Shown: positions 18,532 to 27,756, numbered from the stretch's first letter. The stretch: 64,000 nt of DNA from Sulfurimonas sp. HSL1-2 (GCF_039645565.1 NZ_CP147914.1:1671573-1735572); one strand, 5' to 3'. The notes: generated by a model from the sequence alone, not told the origin. Translations and numbers: made by a program.

Positions 18532-18560
18532 AGTTATATCCCACTGAAAGGAGCGATACT

Positions 18561-18866
18561 ATGTCCGCACATAAAAAAGAGGAAGAGGTCATCGAAGAGA
18601 GTCAGAAAACCGTCGAGGGCTACCGCGCCGAGATCGAGGCCCTGAAAGAGAAAGCGACACACTACAGTGCCGAGGTCAAAGCCGAGTTCGACAAGCGCCT
18701 GGAGGAACTGGAGAAGATGTACGCTGAAATGCAGGAGCGTTACGCCGCATTCAAGGACAAAACGGAAGCCAGATGGGATGAGACGAAAGCCTTTGTCGTC
18801 CTGACCAACAAAGCGCTGGCCCACTCCTACCACTATTTCCTTTCCCATTACAAGAAAAAAGGGTAA
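18561..18866 (+). CDS. Small coiled-coil protein, unknown
   Basis: This 101-aa highly charged protein has no signal peptide. Residues 5-75 are rich in Glu, Lys and Ala with heptad-like spacing (EEVIEESQKTVEGYRAEIE and so on), predicting a long helix or coiled coil, and the C-terminal 20 residues are aromatic and basic (HSYHYFLSHYKKKG). ATG at 18561 follows GAAAGGAG with good spacing. Divergent from the NagZ-amidase gene. I recognise no family; a structural or membrane-associated role is possible from the tail but not demonstrated. Confidence 0.7.
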   Translation: MSAHKKEEEVIEESQKTVEGYRAEIEALKEKATHYSAEVKAEFDKRLEELEKMYAEMQERYAAFKDKTEARWDETKAFVVLTNKALAHSYHYFLSHYKKKG

Positions 18867-18881
18867 GCGGGCGCGAAGGCG

Positions 18882-19088
18882 CTAGAAAAACTTCGCGTCC
18901 TCCATCTCGTCACGCAGTCCCCTGCGTTTGCGGGTCTCTTCGCGCCGTTTGACGGCAGCGTTGGAGGGGGTTTCAGGGTTGGAGAAGACGGCCTTCCCGT
19001 AGAGGACGCATCCCTTGTCACCGGGATCGCATGTTTTTTTCAGCAGGTCGCACACATCGCCGTGCTGGTAAGAACAGGTCCAGCCCAT
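18882..19088 (-). CDS. Small four-cysteine protein, unknown
   Basis: This 68-aa protein starts at ATG 19088, chosen because AAGGAG lies at the right distance; the GTG two codons upstream overlaps that site. Four Cys occur in the first 27 residues (positions 5, 13, 20 and 27), in WTCSYQ, DVCDLL, KTCDPG and KGCVLY. That even spacing could bind zinc or a cluster, or form disulfides. The C-terminal half is basic and charged (RREETRKRRGLRDEME). There is no signal peptide. It stands alone between convergent and divergent neighbours. Confidence 0.6.
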   Translation of the reverse strand: MGWTCSYQHGDVCDLLKKTCDPGDKGCVLYGKAVFSNPETPSNAAVKRREETRKRRGLRDEMEDAKFF

Positions 19089-19126
19089 CGTCACTCCTTA
19101 CGCATTTTTTCACTATTATAGCGTCC

Positions 19127-19609
19127 CTAATAAAGTTTGACAGGCAGGACCCAATCGGGTTCCGCCGATTCAACCCCATCTTTTTCGCGCAGAAAGTTGG
19201 ATTCAAGCAGATCGTTGCGGTCACTGAGATTGACAAACACGCCCCCCGCCCCGCTCCCACCGGCCGGCCTGATGTATTCGAGCGCGTTTGCCTCTGCAAA
19301 TGCCTCCGGGTCCACGGCGCTTCCGGGTTCAAAACGGATGATTATGCGTCCTGTTGTAATGTAGCGGTATGCCGGAACAGCCGTTCCGTGTTTGAAAAAC
19401 ACTTCCCCGGCATGCACGGTACTTTTTCCATCAACACGTGCTCTTGTTGCCGCTTCTCTGTCCGTCAGGGTAAGTGTCTCATCTTTGGCTTTGACAAAAG
19501 GAACCTGATTGCCATGCCTGTCCTGGAGTATAAATGTAGATGCTCCGTCCTCTTTTGCCAAAAGCACCCCTGTGAGTACACACAGCTGCCATACTATTTT
19601 CAGCATCAT
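19127..19609 (-). CDS. Secreted stand-alone subtilase-prodomain-like protein, copy A
   Basis: This 160-aa protein has an N-terminal signal-type segment (MMLKIVWQLCVLTGVLLA). Its C-terminal 90 residues resemble an inhibitor_I9-type prodomain as found in front of kexin/subtilisin catalytic domains: YITTGRIIIRFEPGSAVDP, FAEANALEYIRPAG, VFVNLSDRNDLL and VESAEPDWVLPVKLY. It starts 13 bp after the stop of protease A, with AAGGAG overlapping the TGATAA end of that gene, so expression is coupled. It is homologous to copy B at 24860-25333. Inferred role: a chaperone or inhibitor acting in trans on the upstream protease. It could also be a plain accessory protein. Confidence 0.8.
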   Translation of the reverse strand: MMLKIVWQLCVLTGVLLAKEDGASTFILQDRHGNQVPFVKAKDETLTLTDREAATRARVDGKSTVHAGEVFFKHGTAVPAYRYITTGRIIIRFEPGSAVDPEAFAEANALEYIRPAGGSGAGGVFVNLSDRNDLLESNFLREKDGVESAEPDWVLPVKLY

Positions 19610-19622
19610 CGTCTTCTCCTTA

Positions 19623-22028
19623 TCAATGTCCACTCACCTGAATCCGCCAGTTCTCCAACGAACCGCTTCTGCCGGGGACAACATCCATCACTTTCAGGCG
19701 CCAGCTCCCCTGCGAATTTTCATCCAGACAGCGCACTGTTGAAAAGCGCCAATCGGTATAGGATTCCAGGGGATAGATATAGTTTTCCCCCCCGACGGCA
19801 AGGACGCTTTCCGTCCCTGCAGGCGAGATAAGCACGATACGCAGATCGTCTATGTGGCTATGGTCCACTGTCACCCAGACATCCACATGCTCGGCCGTGA
19901 TCGCCTCAGGAATCTCAATGGAACGTTCCGTACCGTTCGCATCCCCATCGGGTATATCCACGCGGGCGGTGTCCGTGTACTGCGATGTCACGCGTTCGTC
20001 GCCCAGGCCCGGGAACCCTTGCGCCATCGTGACCGCCGCCGCTGCATCCGCAATACCGAATCCGTATTTGGCATTGATGTGCAGTCCCGCACCGTTACTG
20101 CTCCAGTTGCCGTCGGCAACGTCATTCCGGCGAGCCGTACGGGCCAAAATATACCGGACGTCCCGGCGGGTCAGCTCCGGGTTTGCCTGCAGGATCAGGG
20201 CACAGACCCCGGCAATCGAAGGACAGGCCGCCGATGTCCCGTTCATAAAGCGCGTGTAGTTGCCATCGGGGTTGTTGCCATCAAGCGACGAATCCCCGAT
20301 GATGCTGCCGTCATGGCCATAATAGGTATCGCGACCGATCTCCACGCCGGTCAGGTCCGTCGTAACAACGGCGGGGGAATCGAAACCGTACTCGCCTCCT
20401 GTCCCGGCAACAAGCACATTCGCCCCCGTGTTGGAATATGAGCTCAGCGTGCCGTCTGCATTCACCGATGAAACGGTAATGGCATACTTGCTGTTGTGCA
20501 GGCTGGAGGTATTGGCATACCCTTCATGCGCATCCCTCCGGTCATTGCCCGCGGCGAAAACATAGATGGCCCCTTTCCCGTCGCGGCCGTTCACGGCGCC
20601 ATCCTGCAGCGCCGATTCAAATTCAAAGCCCCAATCCGTCAAACTTGCCGATGATACGGGTCCCCAGCTGTTCGAGAAGATATCGATATCGGAGCGGCCG
20701 AACGCATCGGTGAAGTCCGATACCCGTCCCGAAGAAAAGACGTTGAACCCCGCCAGACGTGTCATTGGAGCCACCCCGCGGACACCCCCGCCGTTGTACC
20801 CCTGGGCACCGATGATCCCGGCACAGGCCGTGCCGTGGTAACCGATATCGCTCTCCATGGGAATAGGGTCTTTCGTATGCGTACGATAGTTGTAACTGAG
20901 TGAAATATCCAGCATGTTTTTCAGATCCGGATGCCCTGACTCTATGCCGCTATCGACAACACCAACTACTACGCGGCCGCTTCCCCTGTAGGTCGGAATA
21001 TTGTCTGGGATGCGCAGATCCTCGCCGGGCACCCCGCCGTAAACAGCGCCGCTGGGCTGGCCGCTATTGTGCAGATGCCATTGGTAGGCATAGAGCAGAT
21101 CCCCCGCCGTGCTGCTGATGTCGAGCGGGTCCGTACCGGCCCACACCTCCGCGTAGTCGTTGACCCCGTCACCGTCCGTATCCGCTTTGCCCGCATCTGT
21201 CCCGATCAGCCCTTCGAAAGCGTCCAGAAGTCCCTCTCCGTCACTGTCTTGCAACTGCCCGGTCCGGTTCCCCTCATAGAGCGCCGAGGCATAGAGTCCC
21301 CCCGACAGCGTGCGATAGCCATCGGCATCGGCCAAAAAACTGAAATCAGCCGATGTGTTGTTCTCGACCACGGCAGGGTTGAAGCGGGTCAGTGTCGCAT
21401 AGCTGACCGGGCCGCCCCGGGGGTCACCGCTGAACATCACGGCTGCGGCACCGTCGAGGATCCTCCGGATGGTCGACGGGACGTATAGATGACGTTCCGC
21501 CGCCGCAACCGCCGCGGCGGAGCTGAGGAGATTGACCGAGACATTGCCCTCTACCAGATCGCCGAACGCGGCATAGGCGTACAGCGGTCCTTCGAAATTT
21601 CTGTCGGCTCCCTGTACGACAAAACCGTCACCGTCCGGATCGATGTCATGACCGCCCCGCACTGTCACGAGCAGCATGCTGGCCTCTGCAGGAACATTCT
21701 GGACCAAAAAGGTATGCCGAACTGAGAAACGTCCCGCCTGCCTCTGGGCAAAAGGCAGCAGGCGCGCCGCCGTCGCATTGTAATCTGTACTGTCGGTCAG
21801 GCTACTATATTGATTGCTTTTTCCGCGAAACAGTACCGTCCCGTCCAGTGTCGCCACTTCAACATCGGCGTTGCAGAGCACCCCGGCAGCTGCCGTGCTT
21901 CCCGTTATCGTTTTGGAAACCGTTTCTGCCGTACCGGTTACCGGGTCGCTGCCGCCTCCGTTGCTGCTGCCGCATGCCGACAGGAGCGACAGCATTGCGA
22001 TAAGACCGAAAAAATGTAGAATGGACAT
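19623..22028 (-). CDS. Kexin-like S8 serine protease lipoprotein with P domain, copy A
   Basis: This is a predicted lipoprotein of 801 aa (819 if ATG 22082 is used). The signal ends in the lipobox LLSACGSS. Order of parts: a unique N-terminal region (to about 270), an Asp-rich thrombospondin-type-3-like calcium segment (DTDGDGVNDYAEVWAGTDPLD split over two loops), the S8 catalytic domain with Asp359 (VVVGVVDSGIESGHPDL), His398 (DIGYHGTACAGI), Asn in VFAAGNDR and Ser599 (NGTSAACPSIAG), and a C-terminal P/homoB domain ending GSLENWRIQVSGH. Unusually, no prodomain precedes the catalytic domain; a prodomain-like protein is encoded next. Substrates unknown. Close paralogue at 25345-27756. Confidence 0.9.
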   Translation of the reverse strand: MSILHFFGLIAMLSLLSACGSSNGGGSDPVTGTAETVSKTITGSTAAAGVLCNADVEVATLDGTVLFRGKSNQYSSLTDSTDYNATAARLLPFAQRQAGRFSVRHTFLVQNVPAEASMLLVTVRGGHDIDPDGDGFVVQGADRNFEGPLYAYAAFGDLVEGNVSVNLLSSAAAVAAAERHLYVPSTIRRILDGAAAVMFSGDPRGGPVSYATLTRFNPAVVENNTSADFSFLADADGYRTLSGGLYASALYEGNRTGQLQDSDGEGLLDAFEGLIGTDAGKADTDGDGVNDYAEVWAGTDPLDISSTAGDLLYAYQWHLHNSGQPSGAVYGGVPGEDLRIPDNIPTYRGSGRVVVGVVDSGIESGHPDLKNMLDISLSYNYRTHTKDPIPMESDIGYHGTACAGIIGAQGYNGGGVRGVAPMTRLAGFNVFSSGRVSDFTDAFGRSDIDIFSNSWGPVSSASLTDWGFEFESALQDGAVNGRDGKGAIYVFAAGNDRRDAHEGYANTSSLHNSKYAITVSSVNADGTLSSYSNTGANVLVAGTGGEYGFDSPAVVTTDLTGVEIGRDTYYGHDGSIIGDSSLDGNNPDGNYTRFMNGTSAACPSIAGVCALILQANPELTRRDVRYILARTARRNDVADGNWSSNGAGLHINAKYGFGIADAAAAVTMAQGFPGLGDERVTSQYTDTARVDIPDGDANGTERSIEIPEAITAEHVDVWVTVDHSHIDDLRIVLISPAGTESVLAVGGENYIYPLESYTDWRFSTVRCLDENSQGSWRLKVMDVVPGRSGSLENWRIQVSGH

Positions 22029-22176
22029 CTTGGGGTTTGCTGCTCTATGAAATATGTTTCTCGTTCTATGCATATTCTTCATCTTTTTATATCAAGTATA
22101 CTTATTTAATTCGAGAACTTTCCGTTCCACTGGGCATGAATCATTTTAACACATTATAATCACAATAAAGGTTTAT

Positions 22177-22205
22177 TTAAGCTTAGCCGCCATACACTGA
22201 TAATA
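22177..22205 (+). promoter_or_regulatory. Promoter-like block upstream of lipoprotein A
   Basis: TTAAGCTTAGC, five bases, then TACACTGATAATA. The same two blocks with the same five-base spacing occur upstream of lipoprotein B (27898-27926), although the surrounding sequence differs. GATAAT could be a -10 hexamer about 25 bp before the ATG. Confidence 0.6.
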
Positions 22206-22229
22206 ATTTCTACTAATAAAGGGTATGTC

Positions 22230-23423
22230 ATGAAACATGTTGGATTGATCGGACTTTCCGTAGCGGCAGCGGCACTCATTATGGGTGGCTGTGGCAGTAG
22301 TAGCTCATCGAGCCTCAAGGCGCCGGCAGATATCAAAGCAGCCATCGATATCAACACCAGCACAGCACAAAATGCGATTGCACTTGTACGCAGCGGTGTG
22401 AATATATTCAGTGCGACGGAAAGTAAACTGGCTACCACCGCATTGATGACAAAGGTCAAAGAGACCAAAGCCACGCTGGCAGCCAAACTCAAAGACACGA
22501 CTGAAACCGGCAGCGAAACTTCTACACAGGACTGTGACATCAGTGGTAGCACTACTCTGACCAGTAGCCATACTTACACACAGAAAGACAACGGAGGCTG
22601 GTCCTATACCGAGACGATGGCTTACAGTTTCAACCACTGTATCAACGGTACGCCGCAAAGCCGTCAATCCATCAACGGCAAAATCATGGAGAGCATGACT
22701 TATGGCTACAATGCAGACGCGAACCTTTCGGAAGAGTCCTATTCAGTCGATTACGACTACGTCGTCCTCTACGACAGCAACGAGACGGAAGCGTCTCACT
22801 CGGAGACGTGGAACGCCGTCGTTGAACGGACATGGAACGCTGACGGCGATTATGTTACTTCAGCCACAGCGCCGGGCGAAGAGCAAATGCTCAAAGCCAA
22901 AGGTTATCTCAAAATGGTCGACGTCAACAGTTCCGGGGAAGTTGAGTCCGGCTTTAGACAAGAGATTGATATCACTGCAGGAGATATGCGGCTCTATGAC
23001 GACACCTATTGGAAAGAGTATGCCAACGGCTTCAATAGCTTCTACGAAACATCCGGCGGCGTCGAAGAGTTTGCCAATGGTATCTATTTCAAAAACTTCA
23101 AGATCGAGACCCACAGCGACGGTGCGGATGAAGAGAACACCACTGTTTCCGGTACGGTCGGCAGTAGCTGCCTGGGCGGTTCCGTCGCCTTCAGCACGGC
23201 ACCGGTAATGCAATCAAACCAGCAGACATACTTCGACGAGTTTGACAATCATGGCGGCAATGTACTTCCGTATGCCGGTATGGTGACGATGAAAGGCAAT
23301 GGTACGGCAACGGTCGCCTTCGAAAGCAACGCTTCGAACTACACGTCAGCGACCCTGGTTGCGCCGGACGGTACAAGCACGTACGGCAGCTGGGGTTCAC
23401 TCGCAACCGGTCTTTGTGACTAA
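22230..23423 (+). CDS. Ser-rich lipoprotein, copy A (paralogue of 27955 gene)
   Basis: This 397-aa lipoprotein has signal MKHVGLIGLSVAAAALIMGGC with lipobox IMGGC, then a poly-Ser linker. The mature part is acidic and rich in Ser, Thr, Tyr and Asn. Two conserved Cys pairs appear likely: CDISGS near residue 102 and NHC near 136, then SSCLGGSVAF and the terminal LCD. The C-terminal 90 residues (GTVGSSCLGGSVAF, DNHGGNVLPYAGMVTM, NYTSATLVAPDG) match copy B closely while the middle diverges. Divergent from protease A across about 200 bp. Function unknown; candidate substrate or partner of the protease. Confidence 0.85.
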   Translation: MKHVGLIGLSVAAAALIMGGCGSSSSSSLKAPADIKAAIDINTSTAQNAIALVRSGVNIFSATESKLATTALMTKVKETKATLAAKLKDTTETGSETSTQDCDISGSTTLTSSHTYTQKDNGGWSYTETMAYSFNHCINGTPQSRQSINGKIMESMTYGYNADANLSEESYSVDYDYVVLYDSNETEASHSETWNAVVERTWNADGDYVTSATAPGEEQMLKAKGYLKMVDVNSSGEVESGFRQEIDITAGDMRLYDDTYWKEYANGFNSFYETSGGVEEFANGIYFKNFKIETHSDGADEENTTVSGTVGSSCLGGSVAFSTAPVMQSNQQTYFDEFDNHGGNVLPYAGMVTMKGNGTATVAFESNASNYTSATLVAPDGTSTYGSWGSLATGLCD

Positions 23424-23443
23424 GAGACATCTCTCGGAACGAA

Positions 23444-23461
23444 AGGGGAACGTTTTCCCCT
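23444..23461 (+). terminator. Hairpin downstream of lipoprotein A
   Basis: AGGGGAA / TTCCCCT stem with a CGTT loop, about 20 bp after the stop codon. It has no clear T-run after it, so it is only a weak candidate terminator. Confidence 0.35.
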
Positions 23462-23681
23462 CTCGTCATCTGTGTACCGGTTTTATACCGATACATGTGT
23501 GATCCAATCCGCTTCAGTGCATCACACCGACGCGCAATCCTGTTTTTCTTTCCCTGATTACCACGATGAAACCCTTTCCACGCATAAAACAGTATGGAAA
23601 TATGGCGTTGAGAGTAGATCCCATAGCCCTGAGCGCTGAAAAACCCGAGGACGGGAGAAGATTCTTCTTTTAGTACGAGGA

Positions 23682-24728
23682 CTACGGTACGGTGATGCTG
23701 TTCTGCTGCAGCGGTTCGAAAAGCTCCCTCACTTCCGGAAAGAGGGCCGGTACCGCCTTGACGCCAAACACTTCTGCCACGCCGGAGACGAACTCCACGT
23801 GCCCTACGGTCTCTCCCGTATCGATATCAACGACCCATACACCGCACAAAGGCTCTTCAATGCGTTCGACGATCGGCAGCCCGGAAAAAGCGCTGTCACG
23901 GATCTTCGAAAGACCTATGAAGGCAAGGTTCCCGACAAAATCCAATCCCCTGACAAAACCCGGGAGTTGTGCAACGGTCGTCACCTCTTTGCGTTCCAGG
24001 TCCAGCGTCGCGAGGCTGCCTTCTCCCGATTCCAGTACCCAGAGTTTCCCCCGGTACCACCGCGGCGAGTGCGGCATGGAGAGCCCTTCAAACACGATTT
24101 CATCCGTTTCAATGTCTATCAGTATGCCGCCGTTGCGCTTGTTCTCGCGCCAGCCGCCCTTCATGTCGGACCGCCCCAGAGCCGTCATGTACTTCGGTCT
24201 GCCATCGATCATGCAGAGCCCGTTGAGATGGCATCGGTCTTCCGCGACCATCTCAGTGACGAAATCGGGTCTCCACACCGGTACGAAACTGTGTTCGTAA
24301 TCCAACTTGCACAGGGTCGAATAGAGCGTATTGACGAACCAGAGGTTGCCTTCGCTGTCCGTTTCCATCTCATGGATATCGATTTTGCCCGTAATATGGA
24401 TATTGCGGGGCAGATAACACGCATCCAACGGTATGGGAGATTCCAGGGCGTTGCAGGCTCCGGGGATGTTGTGAAACTTGATGATGCTGTAGAGGTCCCC
24501 CATATGGATATGGTTCTTATCGACGCAAAGCCCCATCGGGCGCAAAAAAGAGCGAAAATGTGCATTGAGCCTGCTGCCGGTGCTGCGAAGCAGAAACAGT
24601 TTCCCGGCCTGATAGGTCGTAACGGCCACCGACACACCGAGATCTTTCAGTAGCAGCGGAACGTCCGGCGTGAACTTGCTCCTGATCTCTGAGGTTTCTT
24701 TGCTGTTTTTGGTCTTTTTTTTCGACAT
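23682..24728 (-). CDS. TIGR03032/DUF4915-like protein (probable beta-propeller)
   Basis: This 348-aa protein without a signal peptide resembles the TIGR03032 (DUF4915) family of unknown function. Features: VAVTTYQAGKLFLLRS, FLRPMGLCVD, ETDSEGNLWFVNTLYSTLC, DRCHLNGLCMIDGRPKYMTALG, MPHSPRWYRGKLWVLESGEG and LPGFVRGLDFVGNLAFIGLS. The repeated G-x-LWF/LWV and LAFIG strands suggest a six-bladed propeller. It sits alone between the two protease modules, reading in the same direction as both proteases, with an AAAGGA ribosome binding site before ATG 24728. A link to the ATP-grasp pair downstream is possible but not shown by the sequence. Confidence 0.75.
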   Translation of the reverse strand: MSKKKTKNSKETSEIRSKFTPDVPLLLKDLGVSVAVTTYQAGKLFLLRSTGSRLNAHFRSFLRPMGLCVDKNHIHMGDLYSIIKFHNIPGACNALESPIPLDACYLPRNIHITGKIDIHEMETDSEGNLWFVNTLYSTLCKLDYEHSFVPVWRPDFVTEMVAEDRCHLNGLCMIDGRPKYMTALGRSDMKGGWRENKRNGGILIDIETDEIVFEGLSMPHSPRWYRGKLWVLESGEGSLATLDLERKEVTTVAQLPGFVRGLDFVGNLAFIGLSKIRDSAFSGLPIVERIEEPLCGVWVVDIDTGETVGHVEFVSGVAEVFGVKAVPALFPEVRELFEPLQQNSITVP

Positions 24729-24859
24729 CCATATCCTTTCTTTTCCGCATGCTGGAAGATTATAACTTGATCAATGTTAGAGCACCTTTGTCGGGCGTTG
24801 CGGTATAGCCATCAGACTCCGTCGTCTCTTCTTCGGCATTTTTATCATCATTACAGCGT

Positions 24860-25333
24860 CTAATAGACTTTGACTGGCATCACCCAGTCCGGTTCCGCCG
24901 ACTCGACGCTCTGTTGCTGCAGAAGTGCATTGGACTTCGCGATATCGTCGGCGTTGCTTTTATTGATAAAAACGGCACTGCGTTTCCCAATGCCGAAACT
25001 TCGGCGGTACTCCAAACCGTTTGCCGCCGCAAAGGTCTCCGGGTCCACCCCGGGGGCAAAGCGGACAACAATACGCCCGGTCGACACATAGCGGAAGGCA
25101 GGTTTTCTTACCCCCGTCCTATAATAGACTTCCCCGGCGTGTGCAGCAGTTCCGTTCTGTGTCCGTGCCTGTTTCGAAGCTGCCTGCTCGTCCCCGTCGA
25201 ACGTTTTCGCTTCCGCCTTGATAAAAAGCGTCTTTTTCCCGTAGCTGTTCTGTAAATACCGGGACTGCTCTACCGGAGCCGCCGACACCACCACGGCCGC
25301 CAATACAGTCGCAATCAGATAGAAAGTCTTCAC
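24860..25333 (-). CDS. Secreted stand-alone subtilase-prodomain-like protein, copy B
   Basis: This 157-aa paralogue of copy A starts with GTG at 25333, five bases after AAGGAG; that site overlaps the TAG of protease B. A clean signal peptide (MKTFYLIATVLAAVVVSAA) precedes a charged segment. The prodomain-like part is YVSTGRIVVRFAPGVDPE, FAAANGLEYRRSFG, AVFINKSNADDIAKSN and VESAEPDWVMPVKVY. The VE-AEPDW stretch is what normally sits just ahead of a subtilase catalytic domain, yet here the protein ends nine residues later. Inferred: detached prodomain acting in trans on the lipoprotein protease. Confidence 0.82.
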   Translation of the reverse strand: MKTFYLIATVLAAVVVSAAPVEQSRYLQNSYGKKTLFIKAEAKTFDGDEQAASKQARTQNGTAAHAGEVYYRTGVRKPAFRYVSTGRIVVRFAPGVDPETFAAANGLEYRRSFGIGKRSAVFINKSNADDIAKSNALLQQQSVESAEPDWVMPVKVY

Positions 25334-25344
25334 TGCTTCTCCTT

Positions 25345-27756
25345 CTAGAAGTGACCGCTAATTCGGATACGCCAGCTTTCCAGCAAACCGCCGTATCCGG
25401 CCCTGAGGTCCATCACTTTCAGTCGCCATGTACCCACCGAAGTTTCATCCAGACACCGTACGGTCGAAAACCGCCAATCTGCATAACGCGCGGAACCGAA
25501 GAGGTAGTTTTCCCCGCCGACGGCGAGGACACTCTCTGTTCCCGACGGCGAGACGAGAACGATACGGAGGTCATCGATGCGGTCATGGTCTGTCGTGATC
25601 CAGACATCGACATGTTCGACCGACATCGCTTCGGTAATAGTGATACCACGCTCAATGCCCGTACTGTTCGCGTCGGGGATCTGAACATTGGCCAAATCGG
25701 TATAGCGCCCGATGAGCTGTTCCGGCCCCAGCGTTGTAAACCCTTCCGCCATGGCAACGGCAGCAGCTGCATCCACGACTCCGAAACCATATTTTCCGTT
25801 AACAGGCAATCCCGCCCCGTTCAAGGTCCAGCCGCCGTCGGACGCATCGTTCTGACGTGCCGTCCGGGCAAGAATATAGCGGGCATCCCGTCGCGTCAAC
25901 GCCGGATTGGCCTGAAGCATGAGTGCACAGACACCGGCTACCGACGGGCATGCCGAAGATGTCCCGTTCATAAAGCGGGTGTAGTTTCCATCCGGATTGT
26001 TTCCATCCAGCACAGAGTCGCCAAGAACGTTTCCGTCAATATCATACTTTGTATCATGCCCAATTCCGACCCCCGTCAGGTCCGTCGTCACGATCGCGGG
26101 ATCCGTAAGCCCGTACGCACCCCCCGTTGCGGCGACAAGAACGTTCGCCCCAGTGTTGGAGTAGACACTGAGCCTGCCCGAAGCATCCACCGCGGAAACC
26201 GTAATGGCGTATTTACTGTTGTGCAGACTGGAAGTATTGGCATATCCTTCATGGCTGTCGGTACGATCGTTGCCGGCGGCAAAGACATAAATGGCTCCTT
26301 TTCCGCCGCGTCCGTTGAGTGCACCCTCTTCCAGAGCATCTTCGAGCACCGGCCCCCAGTCCGTCAATGCCGCCGACGTTATCGGCCCCCAGCTGTTTGA
26401 GAAGATGGCGATACCGCTGCGGGAAAACGCATCGGCGAAATCGGAAATCCTCCCCGTTGCCAACACGTTGAAACCGGCCAGCCGCGTCATCGGCGAAACG
26501 CCGCGGACCCCAACGGCATTAAACCCCTGCGCGCCGATAATCCCCGCGCATGAAGTACCGTGGTACCCGATATCACTTGCCAGCGGGACGGGGTCTTTCG
26601 TACGTGTCCCGTAGTGGTAGCTCATGCTCATGTCAAGATTGTTTTTCAGATCGGGGTGCCCGGACTCGACACCGGTATCGACAACGCCGACGACCACGTC
26701 ACCGCTGCCGGCATAGGCGGCCGGCAGTCCAGTGATGCCGAGGTCTTCCCCGGCTATGCCACCATCATTTGCACCGGCCGTCTGCCCTGTGTTCTGCAGG
26801 TGCCACTGGTAGGGAAAGAGCAGATCCCCCCGGACATTCGTGCCGTCCAGTGGGTCCGTGCCGCCCCACACCTCGGCATAATCATTGACGCCGTCACTGT
26901 CGCTGTCGGCCAGTCCGGTATCTGTACCGTAGAGCTGTTCAAAGGCATCCATAAGCCCTTCATGATCACCATCCTGTTTCCAGAGCCCTTCGCTGCCTTC
27001 ATACAGTCCCGTTGCGTAATAGCCCCCTGCCAATGCGTTGTAACTGTCCGGGTCGTTCAGATCACCGAAATGAACCGAACGGTTGTCTTCGACAATAGAG
27101 GGGTTGAAGCGGGTCAGCGTCGCCGCATCGATTGCGCCGCCTGCCGGGTCCGAAGCGAAAAGTTTTCCGGCTACTTTCCCGAGGATCGTTGTGACCGTCG
27201 ACGGTACGAAAAGGTGACGTTCCGCTGCTACGGCGGCAGCGGCAGAACTGAATAGGTTGACCGACACGTTGCCGTCGCGCAGCGTCCCGAACGTTGCGTA
27301 GGCATAAAGCGGGCCGGCGAAACTGCGTATATCATTCTCAAGGACAAATCCATCACCGTCGGGATCGATCTCCTGACCGCCGGTCACTTTCAAGAGCAAC
27401 ATCGTATCTTCCAGGGGCAGCGACGATACCACGAAAGCCCGTGTTGCTGCGAAACGGCCCGCAGCCCTTTCGCTGAAAGGCAGCAGCTCCGTCGCCGTGG
27501 CGTTGTACTCCGTACCGTCACGCTGCGGGTCATACGCATTGCTTTTGGCGAAAAACAGCACGCTGCCGTCGAGCTTCATCACTTCGATATCCGCATCGCA
27601 AAGCGCTCCCCTGACCGCCGTACTGCCGCCAATGCTTACGGTAACCGTCTCCACCAATGTATCCGATTCGGAATGCGACCCGTCTCCGCACGCCGTGAGC
27701 AGCAGAACAGCCATCATTAAAGCGAACAACATAACAGCCGTACTTTTGAAAAGCAT
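25345..27756 (-). CDS. Kexin-like S8 serine protease lipoprotein with P domain, copy B
   Basis: This 803-aa protein is collinear with copy A throughout. Start: ATG at 27756 has AAAGG six bases upstream; ATG 27762 abuts that site. The lipobox is LLLTACGDG. Catalytic residues are Asp360 (VVVGVVDTGVESGHPDL), His399 (DIGYHGTSCAGI), Asn in VFAAGNDR and Ser600 (NGTSSACPSVAG), all intact. A calcium-type DSDSDGVNDYAEVWGGTDPLD segment precedes the catalytic domain. The C-terminal P domain ends GLLESWRIRISGHF. The N-terminal 270 residues resemble copy A but no family I know. The gene for prodomain-like copy B follows after 11 bp. Confidence 0.9.
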   Translation of the reverse strand: MLFKSTAVMLFALMMAVLLLTACGDGSHSESDTLVETVTVSIGGSTAVRGALCDADIEVMKLDGSVLFFAKSNAYDPQRDGTEYNATATELLPFSERAAGRFAATRAFVVSSLPLEDTMLLLKVTGGQEIDPDGDGFVLENDIRSFAGPLYAYATFGTLRDGNVSVNLFSSAAAAVAAERHLFVPSTVTTILGKVAGKLFASDPAGGAIDAATLTRFNPSIVEDNRSVHFGDLNDPDSYNALAGGYYATGLYEGSEGLWKQDGDHEGLMDAFEQLYGTDTGLADSDSDGVNDYAEVWGGTDPLDGTNVRGDLLFPYQWHLQNTGQTAGANDGGIAGEDLGITGLPAAYAGSGDVVVGVVDTGVESGHPDLKNNLDMSMSYHYGTRTKDPVPLASDIGYHGTSCAGIIGAQGFNAVGVRGVSPMTRLAGFNVLATGRISDFADAFSRSGIAIFSNSWGPITSAALTDWGPVLEDALEEGALNGRGGKGAIYVFAAGNDRTDSHEGYANTSSLHNSKYAITVSAVDASGRLSVYSNTGANVLVAATGGAYGLTDPAIVTTDLTGVGIGHDTKYDIDGNVLGDSVLDGNNPDGNYTRFMNGTSSACPSVAGVCALMLQANPALTRRDARYILARTARQNDASDGGWTLNGAGLPVNGKYGFGVVDAAAAVAMAEGFTTLGPEQLIGRYTDLANVQIPDANSTGIERGITITEAMSVEHVDVWITTDHDRIDDLRIVLVSPSGTESVLAVGGENYLFGSARYADWRFSTVRCLDETSVGTWRLKVMDLRAGYGGLLESWRIRISGHF

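Noticed and set aside
23565-23675. 36-aa ORF starting MKPFPRIKQYGNM
   Set aside because: Weak start context, no conservation evidence, low information; might be a gene remnant but cannot be supported.
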